Assembly (NCBI GenBank): GCA_049606855.1
Contig: JBMYVY010000005.1
Location: 1 to 64,000, forward strand
DNA from: JBELHR01 sp049606855
Lineage (GTDB): Bacteria > Bacteroidota > Bacteroidia > Flavobacteriales > Flavobacteriaceae
Reading direction: 5' to 3'
DNA length: 64,000 nucleotides
Shown piece after piece: positions 1 through 7,906 of the stretch. The notes beneath the pieces were generated by a model, which worked only from the letters and a program-made list of their open reading frames with translations, did not search any database and was not told the origin of the DNA. The position numbers and the translations under genes are program-made. Position 1 is the first letter of the stretch. Each line of letters begins with the position of its first letter.

Positions 1-788
1 CCCCAAGGGGTTGTACTGCCTAAATTATGATCCATATTGGCGATAATATACAGCTCACTATCCTTTGATGCCTTGTGCAATTGCTCTCCTTGAGCCCTTG
101 TTACTACAACGTCATTTGTTCCAATAATAAAGAGATGTTTCGCCCGAGATTTATGCAAGGCTTTTTCTAAATCAAGCAAACTGCGATTTCGCTCATAATC
201 CGTAAAAAAAGTGAAATCATGAGGCAATTTAATTCCAGTTCTCGGGTGTTTTAAATAGGCCGTTTTCTTTAATTTCCAGAACCATTTTTTCCATCCACTA
301 GGCATAAAGTAGTGAAAACTAGATGGAGCGGCGTAGGCAGTAACACTCTCAATCTTCATACTCGTTTCTGGTTCGGCCAAAATGGCCATTGAGCCCCCTC
401 TTGAATGTCCTACAAGATGAACTTTTTGCTCATGGTACAGCGAACTATAATCCCAATTTTGGAGATAATTCAACACAGAAACACTTTCTTTATATTCATA
501 GGAGATTCTGTTTTTTGCAAATAAATCAAGGCGCTCAAACTCTTTCCCGTTTTCGGGATCAGCTCCGTTATGAGAGAAATTAAACTTAACAAAAACAAAC
601 CCTTGCTTTACAAATTCCTCACCGAGTAAGTCCCAAGCTCCCCAATGTTTATTTTCCTTGTAACCGTGAAAAAAGACAACCAAAGGTTGAGCTTCTTCTT
701 GTGACTCCTCATCATAAAATAAATCAATTCCAATAGATTGGTCATCTACCCCTTGGAATTTATGATTAATCAACTTCTTTATATCCAT
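1..788 (-). CDS. alpha/beta hydrolase, cut off by the left window edge
   Basis: This leftward reading frame starts with ATG at 788 and stays open to base 1, so the C-terminus lies outside the window. The 262 visible residues show an alpha/beta-hydrolase fold: an oxyanion HG pair at about residues 41-42, the nucleophile elbow GHSRGG with Ser129, a likely acid Asp226 in GTND and a likely catalytic His254 in NMDH. There is no signal peptide, so it is probably cytoplasmic. The start overlaps the end of the upstream nuclease gene by 10 bases, which suggests translational coupling. The substrate cannot be told from the sequence. It belongs to the dienelactone-hydrolase/esterase-like group of small hydrolases. 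The fold call is firm and the specificity is unknown. Confidence 0.8.
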   Translation of the reverse strand, partial: MDIKKLINHKFQGVDDQSIGIDLFYDEESQEEAQPLVVFFHGYKENKHWGAWDLLGEEFVKQGFVFVKFNFSHNGADPENGKEFERLDLFAKNRISYEYKESVSVLNYLQNWDYSSLYHEQKVHLVGHSRGGSMAILAEPETSMKIESVTAYAAPSSFHYFMPSGWKKWFWKLKKTAYLKHPRTGIKLPHDFTFFTDYERNRSLLDLEKALHKSRAKHLFIIGTNDVVVTRAQGEQLHKASKDSELYIIANMDHNLGSTTPW

Positions 789-3490
789 GAATATTTTTTT
801 TCTGGATTCTCTTCAAAAGGCTTCTTTGAAAGAAATATTTCTTCTAATAATTCTATCAAAACGCCCTTAAACTGTTCATATCTTTCCTCGGTCATTAGAC
901 TATCTTTGCCGCGGCTCGCAAAATTATAAGTCATAAATCCGTCCTTAAAATTCTTAAATGAGATAATTCCACCTTGCATTTGTTCAAGTGGAGTCTCTGG
1001 GTGATTTTCTTTGTACAGGAGCGTATAAAAGAAAACTTGTAAGACATATTTCATCTTACTGTCCGTCTTTATTTTCTCAAAATCCACACACTTGAGATCC
1101 GATAATTTTACTTTACCTGTTTTATAATCAATAATTCGAATCATTCCATTTCGCTTATCAATTCGATCAGCCATACCCTTTAATTTCAAATTATAATGAA
1201 TACCCGGTATGGAAATTAAGGTTGACAATTCCTCTTCGAGACTCAAAATCTCAATACTTGACCCTGATTCAATATCTTTTTTCTCAAAACTTATAAATGA
1301 ATTTACATAGGTCAAAGCCACTTCATAAGTCAAGCTGTTTTTTCCTTTGTAAAAATCTCCTTTGCGAAAGTATTTCTTGAAATTATTTTCAAGAATTCTA
1401 GAGGATTTTTTCTGCATTTCATCCAAGCAATCTATGGTCAAAAGCTTTCCAATCCATGGAGTATATAAATCTTCAAGACTGTCGTGAATTATAGTTCCAA
1501 GGGTGTTTAAGGCAACGTTTTCCTCCATTTGATCCGCCTGGTATATTTTGAGTAATTTTTCAAAATAAAATTGTGGTGGATTATTGATATAGGTATTTAA
1601 GGAGGAAGGTGAAACCCCCTTCTCAGCAAATTGCTCAAGCCTTATTAAAACGGAGTCGGTTTTTGCGATTTTTATCGTTTTTGTGTCTTTTTTGGTCACT
1701 TTTGGACTAATAATGCGTGTTTCGCTTATTAATTTCTCCAATTCTAACATGGTTATAAATCTTGATTGCTCACCAGCGCCTAAGCCATCAGTCTCCGAAT
1801 TAAAAGTCATCATGACCTGCTTTGACCGCTGTATCAGTCTGAAAAAGTGGTAGGCATAAATGCCGTCTTTCTCTAGATAAGTTGGTAGCTCAAAATCCCT
1901 TTTTACATCAAAAGGGATAAATGAGTTATCGCTTTTACCCGAAGGCAAAATCCCTTCATTAACTCCCAAAATCATTAAGTTTTCAAAATCCAAAGATCTT
2001 GTTTCAAGCATTCCCATCAATTGTAAACCTTCCAAAGGCTCTCCTTGAAAAGATAAATTCTCTTCAGAGAGTAATTGTTTAAAAAAGTCGTGAATTAATT
2101 CAATCCCTTTAAGGTAATTATACCCTTTATTCAATGAATTTAATTGATTAAAAAGCTTGTGGAATCTAAATAAATACTCTCGGTCAATCCCTTTAGAATG
2201 GGTTTTAAGAGCATCTATCAGATCAAGACAATTCTGCAAGAATTTCGAGGTATCAAAGGCACTATTTTCAAAAAACCTCAGCAATTCATCGGGTAAAAAG
2301 GGTGCTAAATCCTCTTGATTTAAGAATAACTGATTCTCTTTATTTAGTAACTGTCTTATCTCATCTAACTTCCCTACCGCTAAACTTGGATGTGAAAGCA
2401 CTGCTAAGACATCTCGGTAATAAAACTGATCTCGAGCAAGGCCAAGTCGCTTTGCATTTCGATAGAGATAAAATAAGGACTCAAAAAGAGTGGCAATAGG
2501 GATGTTCTTCAAGGGATAACCCATGGTAATATTTAACTTATCTATTTCCTTTGGAAGCGCGTTTAAACTGAGTCCAAGTAAATTTTCATCGGCCAATACT
2601 ATTGCCCTTTTTCCGACATTCTTATCTTGTTCTAGCACCTCGCCCAAATATTTAACCTGGGCTACATTTTTAGGGGCCGCAATCTTAATAAGTTTTTTTT
2701 CTTCGGTTTGAAATCGATTAGGAAATTTAGGAAACGGGTTGTTCTGATAGAACGGCCAATTGTCACGGTACTTTCTCAAAAATACTCCGGCTATGTGGTT
2801 GTTGTCCATGTAGAAGGCATCACCATCCCAAAACACCTGAGCTACATCCGTTTTTAACAAGGTTTGAAAAATATTCTCTTCAGCTTTATTCAAAGCATTA
2901 AATCCAAGAAGAACAACAGATTGCTTGGCTTGATACTCGCAGTAAGAATCAATATTGGATTCTGCTTCGCGATAAAGCAAGCCTTGATACCCTCTTCCTT
3001 GCGACAAAAGCTTAGCTTTCAAACTTTCGTAAAGCCCGCCGAGTTCATGCATAAATTGAAAATGGGCTTTGACCAAGTAATCGTCATTACCAATATTCCA
3101 AGATTCGATTCGCTTAATATCTGATAAATATTCAAAAAGTGCCTGAGCATCTACCAAATGACGGTCAATTTCATTAAAGTCTTGAATTGCCGTTATCGCC
3201 CAATTTGAAAATTCGTCAAACGGAGCGGGTTTTTTCACTGTTGTGGTATAAGTTTCATAAAATTCAAAGAGCAAGGGCAAGCGATCTAATTGCTGCATGC
3301 CCGAGAGCTCTTCTATAAATTTTTCTATCGGAATCATTCTCGGCAAAAAGCCGGCCTTATTGGATTTTTTTATCCAAATCTCTTTAAGAAAGACGCATGC
3401 TCTTTGACTGGGAAGAACAAAACTTGCCTCTGAAAGGTCTTTTCCACTTTCGAGCAGTTGATTCAGGCTTTGTTCTAAAAATGACTCCAT
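779..3490 (-). CDS. AddB/RexB-like PD-(D/E)XK nuclease with inactivated helicase domain
   Basis: This 903-residue protein has the size and layout of AddB-type subunits: a long degenerate helicase-like region followed by a C-terminal nuclease. The nuclease motif IIDYKTGK is clear, with Asp788 and Lys790. A stretch near residue 638 (SSLNTYINNPPQFYF) resembles the segment that in many AddB proteins carries iron-sulfur cysteines, but here those cysteines are absent. No intact Walker A is visible at the N-terminus, as expected for a non-motor partner. It probably works with the helicase-nuclease encoded at 4716-7838 in processing double-strand breaks for RecA. It starts 3 bases after the kbl stop and overlaps the hydrolase gene downstream, so the four leftward genes look like one operon. 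Confidence 0.8.
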   Translation of the reverse strand: MESFLEQSLNQLLESGKDLSEASFVLPSQRACVFLKEIWIKKSNKAGFLPRMIPIEKFIEELSGMQQLDRLPLLFEFYETYTTTVKKPAPFDEFSNWAITAIQDFNEIDRHLVDAQALFEYLSDIKRIESWNIGNDDYLVKAHFQFMHELGGLYESLKAKLLSQGRGYQGLLYREAESNIDSYCEYQAKQSVVLLGFNALNKAEENIFQTLLKTDVAQVFWDGDAFYMDNNHIAGVFLRKYRDNWPFYQNNPFPKFPNRFQTEEKKLIKIAAPKNVAQVKYLGEVLEQDKNVGKRAIVLADENLLGLSLNALPKEIDKLNITMGYPLKNIPIATLFESLFYLYRNAKRLGLARDQFYYRDVLAVLSHPSLAVGKLDEIRQLLNKENQLFLNQEDLAPFLPDELLRFFENSAFDTSKFLQNCLDLIDALKTHSKGIDREYLFRFHKLFNQLNSLNKGYNYLKGIELIHDFFKQLLSEENLSFQGEPLEGLQLMGMLETRSLDFENLMILGVNEGILPSGKSDNSFIPFDVKRDFELPTYLEKDGIYAYHFFRLIQRSKQVMMTFNSETDGLGAGEQSRFITMLELEKLISETRIISPKVTKKDTKTIKIAKTDSVLIRLEQFAEKGVSPSSLNTYINNPPQFYFEKLLKIYQADQMEENVALNTLGTIIHDSLEDLYTPWIGKLLTIDCLDEMQKKSSRILENNFKKYFRKGDFYKGKNSLTYEVALTYVNSFISFEKKDIESGSSIEILSLEEELSTLISIPGIHYNLKLKGMADRIDKRNGMIRIIDYKTGKVKLSDLKCVDFEKIKTDSKMKYVLQVFFYTLLYKENHPETPLEQMQGGIISFKNFKDGFMTYNFASRGKDSLMTEERYEQFKGVLIELLEEIFLSKKPFEENPEKKYSWI

Positions 3491-3493
3491 ATA

Positions 3494-4690
3494 TTATTGG
3501 ATAACTCCAAGTTCTTTACCTACTTTTTCAAAAGCAGCAATTGCTTTATCTAAGTGTTCTTTTTCATGAGCTGCTGACAACTGAACTCTAATTCTTGCCT
3601 TTTCTTTTGGAACTACTGGGTAAAAGAAACCTATCACATAAATCCCCTCTTCTAAAAGGCGATTTGCCATGTCTTGAGAAAGTTTTGCATCGTAAAGCAT
3701 AACTGGAACGATTGCCGAATCACCATCAATGATGTCAAGTCCCGCCTTTTTCATTCCCTCTTTAAAATAAGCCGTGTTTGCCGCTAATTTATCTCTGAGT
3801 TCCGTAGAATTTGATAGCATTTCAAAAACCTTCAAACTTGCCCCGACAATATTTGGTGCCAAAGAATTCGAAAACAAGTAGGGTCTTGAACGTTGGCGTA
3901 AAATTTCTATAATTTCCTTCTTACCAGTTGTGTATCCGCCCATCGCACCTCCAAGAGCTTTACCTAAGGTTCCAGTAATGATGTCAACACGACCCATCAC
4001 TCCTTTTGCTTCTGGGGTTCCGCGGCCTGTATCACCGATAAATCCTGCAGCGTGACATTCATCAACCATAACAAGAGCATCATATTTATCTGCTAAATCA
4101 CAAATTTGATCTAAGCTCGCTACAATTCCATCCATTGAGAAAACACCATCAGTTACAATAATCTTAAACCGATGTCCTGCCTCATTTGCTTTGATCAGTT
4201 GTGCTTCCAAATCAGCCATGTCATTATTAGCGTATCTGTACCGAGCAGCCTTACACAACCTTACTCCATCAATGATAGAAGCGTGGTTAAGTGAATCAGA
4301 AATAATCGCATCTTCAGCAGTTAATAGGGGTTCAAATACTCCTCCATTTGCATCAAATGCAGCGGCGTAAAGAATGGTGTCCTCCGTTTGGTTGAATTCT
4401 GCAATTTTTGCCTCTAAATCCTTGTGGATATCTTGAGTTCCACAAATGAATCTCACTGATGACATTCCGAACCCATGGCTATCTAAGGTCGCTTTTGCCG
4501 CCTCGACGACCTCTTTATTATTTGAAAGACCTAAGTAATTATTTGCGCAAAAATTAATCACTTCCTTACCTTCAGTTGTTTTAATCACGGCATCTTGAGA
4601 AGTCGTAATAATTCGTTCTGTTTTAAATAAACCCGCCTCCTTAATCTCTTGAAGCTCTTTTTCTAAGTGTTGTTTAATGTTACCGTACAT
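3494..4690 (-). CDS. kbl: Glycine C-acetyltransferase (2-amino-3-ketobutyrate CoA ligase)
   Basis: This 398-residue PLP enzyme of the alpha-oxoamine synthase family has exactly the length usual for Kbl. It interconverts 2-amino-3-oxobutyrate plus CoA with glycine plus acetyl-CoA, the second step of threonine breakdown. Visible hallmarks are NFCANNYLGL near the N-terminus, the SLNHASIIDG segment, DECHAAGFIG, and the PLP-lysine motif TGTLGKALGG near residue 244. Related enzymes (8-amino-7-oxononanoate synthase, serine palmitoyltransferase) share the fold, but the fit to Kbl is close throughout. No threonine dehydrogenase gene lies nearby. The gene is wedged between the two halves of an AddAB-like nuclease, 25 bases after one and 3 before the other. 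Confidence 0.92.
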   Translation of the reverse strand: MYGNIKQHLEKELQEIKEAGLFKTERIITTSQDAVIKTTEGKEVINFCANNYLGLSNNKEVVEAAKATLDSHGFGMSSVRFICGTQDIHKDLEAKIAEFNQTEDTILYAAAFDANGGVFEPLLTAEDAIISDSLNHASIIDGVRLCKAARYRYANNDMADLEAQLIKANEAGHRFKIIVTDGVFSMDGIVASLDQICDLADKYDALVMVDECHAAGFIGDTGRGTPEAKGVMGRVDIITGTLGKALGGAMGGYTTGKKEIIEILRQRSRPYLFSNSLAPNIVGASLKVFEMLSNSTELRDKLAANTAYFKEGMKKAGLDIIDGDSAIVPVMLYDAKLSQDMANRLLEEGIYVIGFFYPVVPKEKARIRVQLSAAHEKEHLDKAIAAFEKVGKELGVIQ

Positions 4691-4715
4691 GTTTGTAAAA
4701 TTTGTTCAAATTTAG

Positions 4716-7700
4716 TTAATAGACCTCAACCTCTAAGGGGTCTGAAGCATAAATTAAAATCTTTTTGTCAACCGCATAACCCATTTGAGCCAAAACATAG
4801 GCGTATCCATCGATTTGATCCCTGTATTTAAGGCTTTTATCACCGGTTTTGTAGTCGATAATGGTAACTTTTTCTCCTTCAAAAACCAATCGATCCGGAA
4901 TAAAAATTGTACCATCATTTGCCATCATACTTCTTTCATTTAGAATTCTTTTTCCTTGAGAAAAATATTCTTTAAGCTCTTTGTGTTCACATATGTTTTT
5001 TATGTAAGCACTTATTTCAATTGCCTCTTCAGGGTTTATCAATCCTGCAAGCAAGGCTTTGTCTACTGCATATTCTTGATCTGCTGCACTAATTATATCG
5101 GCCATAATCTCATGAACCTTGTTCCCGAAATCGATAGCTTTTCCTTGATCCGAATCCCAATACTTAGATCCTTCCTGAAGCACGTGTATATCATGATCTT
5201 CCCAGGGGGTTGAAATCATTGGTCCTTGATGAGTAATTCTTTCCGCGCCTTTTTGTAAGGAGGTTTCTGGACGGTTGGGGTCCCCAGAGTAAAACAGACC
5301 GTTTTCTTCATGCATCTTATACACTTGAGCTCCCAAAAAACCTTCTAAAAACTCAAAAGTGTTTTTCTGAGGCCCTTTTGGCTTCTGCATTAAAACATGA
5401 AGTTGTTCTGCGGCCCTGGTAAAAGCTACATACAATAAATTCAAATTATCTAATTCAACTCCTTCTTTGAAGTCTAAAATCTCTTGATCCACTTGCTCTG
5501 AAAGACCTTCTGAACTCGTAAATGGAGGAATTCTAAGTCGCGGAAAATCCTCAAATAATGATTCCTCAGGCATGCTTGCCCATATTTTTGTTTGAGGTAG
5601 AATACTGGTACGATGAGAAAACGCAGAAATTACAAATGGGAATTCCAAACCCTTTGATTTATGCACAGTCATGATGCTAATGGCGTAATCATTTTTCGGA
5701 GCAACAATGGAAAGTCGATCTTTTTTGAGCTCCCAAAAACTCAAAAAGTCTGAAATATGTGCAAAGTTTTTTGATTGGTACTCAAAAACAAAGTCCAAGA
5801 AAAACTGCAAATAAGCATCCGATTCATCATTGAGTTTAAATACGCGAATCAAATATTCAATTCCGTCATAAAAAGGAAGGCTTTCGTAATATTTTGAGTC
5901 AAAACCAAAACCGTAATCTTTCAATTCAGCCTCAAATTCATAGTAGTTGTCTTTTGCAAAACGCTCAAAAAATAAGTCTTCATTTTCAATGGAGTCCGGC
6001 ATGAAAAAATTAACCATTCTCATCCATACTTGACGGTCTGATTTATTGATTAAACTTGAAAGAATATCAATAATAAAGTTAATTTTTGGTGAGTTAGTCA
6101 ACCTCAAAGTTTCAGAAGAAACAATTTCATAGCCTAAAGAAGATAAATAATCTGCAACTTTAACTCCGTCACTGCCCGTTCTAACTAAAATACATATATC
6201 ACCTAATTTATAGGCCAAATCACGATGTTCGATTACCTGAACAATTTGATCTAGAAGCGCCTGATCATTGTCCTCTTCATCAACCAAACTCACACTTACA
6301 TACCCTCCTTTTTTATGGGTAGTAAGCTGGTTATTTTGATTGAGGTACATAGCTTTGTATTCTGGATAATCTAAGCGATTAGAAAGGTAAGAAAACAAGG
6401 CATTATTGAAATTTATAACCTCACTGTATGAACGGTAATTGGTGTCTAAATTATACAGGTTTTTGTCAACGTGAAAAACAGCCGTGCCCATTGGGCTTGA
6501 TAAATCAATAAACTGTTCAGCCTTGCCTCCCCTAAATCTGTAAATCGACTGTTTACCGTCACCCACCAACATGACCATGGCATCCTCAGAGGAAAGTGCA
6601 TTATGCAATAGTGGGATCAAGTTCTTCCATTGGAGTTCCGAGGTATCTTGCATTTCATCAATAAAGAAATACTTATAACGCTCCCCCAATCTCTCATAGA
6701 TAAAGGGAGCTGGTTGTCCAACAATAGAATCTGAAATTATTCGGTTGAATTCCGCTATAAATTTCAAATTTGAGTCGTCCTTTAAGCCCTCTAAAAGTTT
6801 GGCTATTTGATTCAAAACCGCAAGAGGGATTAGCTCTTTTCTGAGGTTTTTGTATAATTTATATCGAATTACTGCTTTAGGTAGTTCGTTTAATAGTTCT
6901 GCCGCGAATTGTTGAAGTTCTGGAGTTATTTGCTCGACTAGGGCTTTCTGGCTCGGATCCACACTTTTAGGACAAGGCGATTTCCCGGACACTAGAGATT
7001 CTAAACAGGCTGTCTTCTCCAAATTACTGGCTGAAGGCAGATGACTGGCTTTTTCAAAATATTTATACAAGGTGCCCCTTGAAAATGTCTTTGCCTGTAT
7101 CCCGGTATCCTGAATCAATTTTAAGGCTTTTTTTGCGGGCTCTTCTATACTTTTTCGTATTCCCCGCTCCTTAGCCAATATTCCTTGTTCCAGACTGATA
7201 AACTTATCGAGACTCTGGTGCTCGTAATTTCTAAATTCTGAAGCATCAACCTCATTGAGAAGAATTTGAGCAATATCATTGAGGTCTCGAGAGATGTTCC
7301 AATCAGAGTCCTGATCTATTTTATCTCGTACAAATCGTTTTAAGGCATCGGTGATTTCTTTATTTCGACCAAGTTTATCTAGCAAGAGATCAACAGCTTC
7401 AGAAATTAACTTTTTCCCATCCATTTCAATCTCAAAATTCATCGGAATTCCAAGGTCAAAAGCAAAGGTTCTAATTAGTCTATGGGTAAAACTATCAATG
7501 GTAGTAATGCTCAGAGAAGCATAATTCTGCATGATTAAGTTCAAAACCCGATGGGATTTGGATTTGATTTTTTGCGGAGGTAGCTTGGTCTCTGTTTCAA
7601 TTAATTGGAATAAATCCGGCCATTTTTTTGTGAGATCCACCTCAGCGAACTCTTCCAAAGCATGCAGAACTCTTTCTTTCATTTCTGCTGCAGCTTTGTT

Positions 7701-7838
7701 GGTAAAGGTTATGGCCAAAATAGATTGAAAAGCATAATCTTCTGAATTGTTCAAAATAATCTTCAGGTATTCCTTAACCAAGGTGAAGGTTTTTCCACTG
7801 CCTGCAGAGGCACTATAAACTTTGAATTCGCTTTCCAT
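4716..7838 (-). CDS. UvrD/AddA-like helicase-nuclease
   Basis: This is a superfamily 1 helicase of 1040 residues when started at the ATG at 7838, which sits just before the Walker A region (SASAGSGKTFT). A start 18 bases upstream is possible but adds nothing typical of the family. Helicase motifs follow in order: TFTNKAAAEMKER, FIDEMQDTSELQW, LVGDGKQSIYRFRGG, TVHKSKGLEFPFV and LLYVAFTRAAEQL. A C-terminal RecB-type nuclease motif, IIDYKTGDKS, completes the AddA architecture. With the AddB-like protein at 779-3490 it should form a break-resection complex that unwinds and degrades DNA ends for recombination. kbl lies between the two subunit genes. The opposite-strand S9 peptidase gene starts about 70 bases away, so the short gap holds divergent promoters. 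Confidence 0.88.
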   Translation of the reverse strand: MESEFKVYSASAGSGKTFTLVKEYLKIILNNSEDYAFQSILAITFTNKAAAEMKERVLHALEEFAEVDLTKKWPDLFQLIETETKLPPQKIKSKSHRVLNLIMQNYASLSITTIDSFTHRLIRTFAFDLGIPMNFEIEMDGKKLISEAVDLLLDKLGRNKEITDALKRFVRDKIDQDSDWNISRDLNDIAQILLNEVDASEFRNYEHQSLDKFISLEQGILAKERGIRKSIEEPAKKALKLIQDTGIQAKTFSRGTLYKYFEKASHLPSASNLEKTACLESLVSGKSPCPKSVDPSQKALVEQITPELQQFAAELLNELPKAVIRYKLYKNLRKELIPLAVLNQIAKLLEGLKDDSNLKFIAEFNRIISDSIVGQPAPFIYERLGERYKYFFIDEMQDTSELQWKNLIPLLHNALSSEDAMVMLVGDGKQSIYRFRGGKAEQFIDLSSPMGTAVFHVDKNLYNLDTNYRSYSEVINFNNALFSYLSNRLDYPEYKAMYLNQNNQLTTHKKGGYVSVSLVDEEDNDQALLDQIVQVIEHRDLAYKLGDICILVRTGSDGVKVADYLSSLGYEIVSSETLRLTNSPKINFIIDILSSLINKSDRQVWMRMVNFFMPDSIENEDLFFERFAKDNYYEFEAELKDYGFGFDSKYYESLPFYDGIEYLIRVFKLNDESDAYLQFFLDFVFEYQSKNFAHISDFLSFWELKKDRLSIVAPKNDYAISIMTVHKSKGLEFPFVISAFSHRTSILPQTKIWASMPEESLFEDFPRLRIPPFTSSEGLSEQVDQEILDFKEGVELDNLNLLYVAFTRAAEQLHVLMQKPKGPQKNTFEFLEGFLGAQVYKMHEENGLFYSGDPNRPETSLQKGAERITHQGPMISTPWEDHDIHVLQEGSKYWDSDQGKAIDFGNKVHEIMADIISAADQEYAVDKALLAGLINPEEAIEISAYIKNICEHKELKEYFSQGKRILNERSMMANDGTIFIPDRLVFEGEKVTIIDYKTGDKSLKYRDQIDGYAYVLAQMGYAVDKKILIYASDPLEVEVY

Positions 7839-7906
7839 ACAAGATGCAAAATACAAAAAATGGAGGCTATTATTTTATTAACTTGGTCTCTTTAATCAAA
7901 CTCAGT

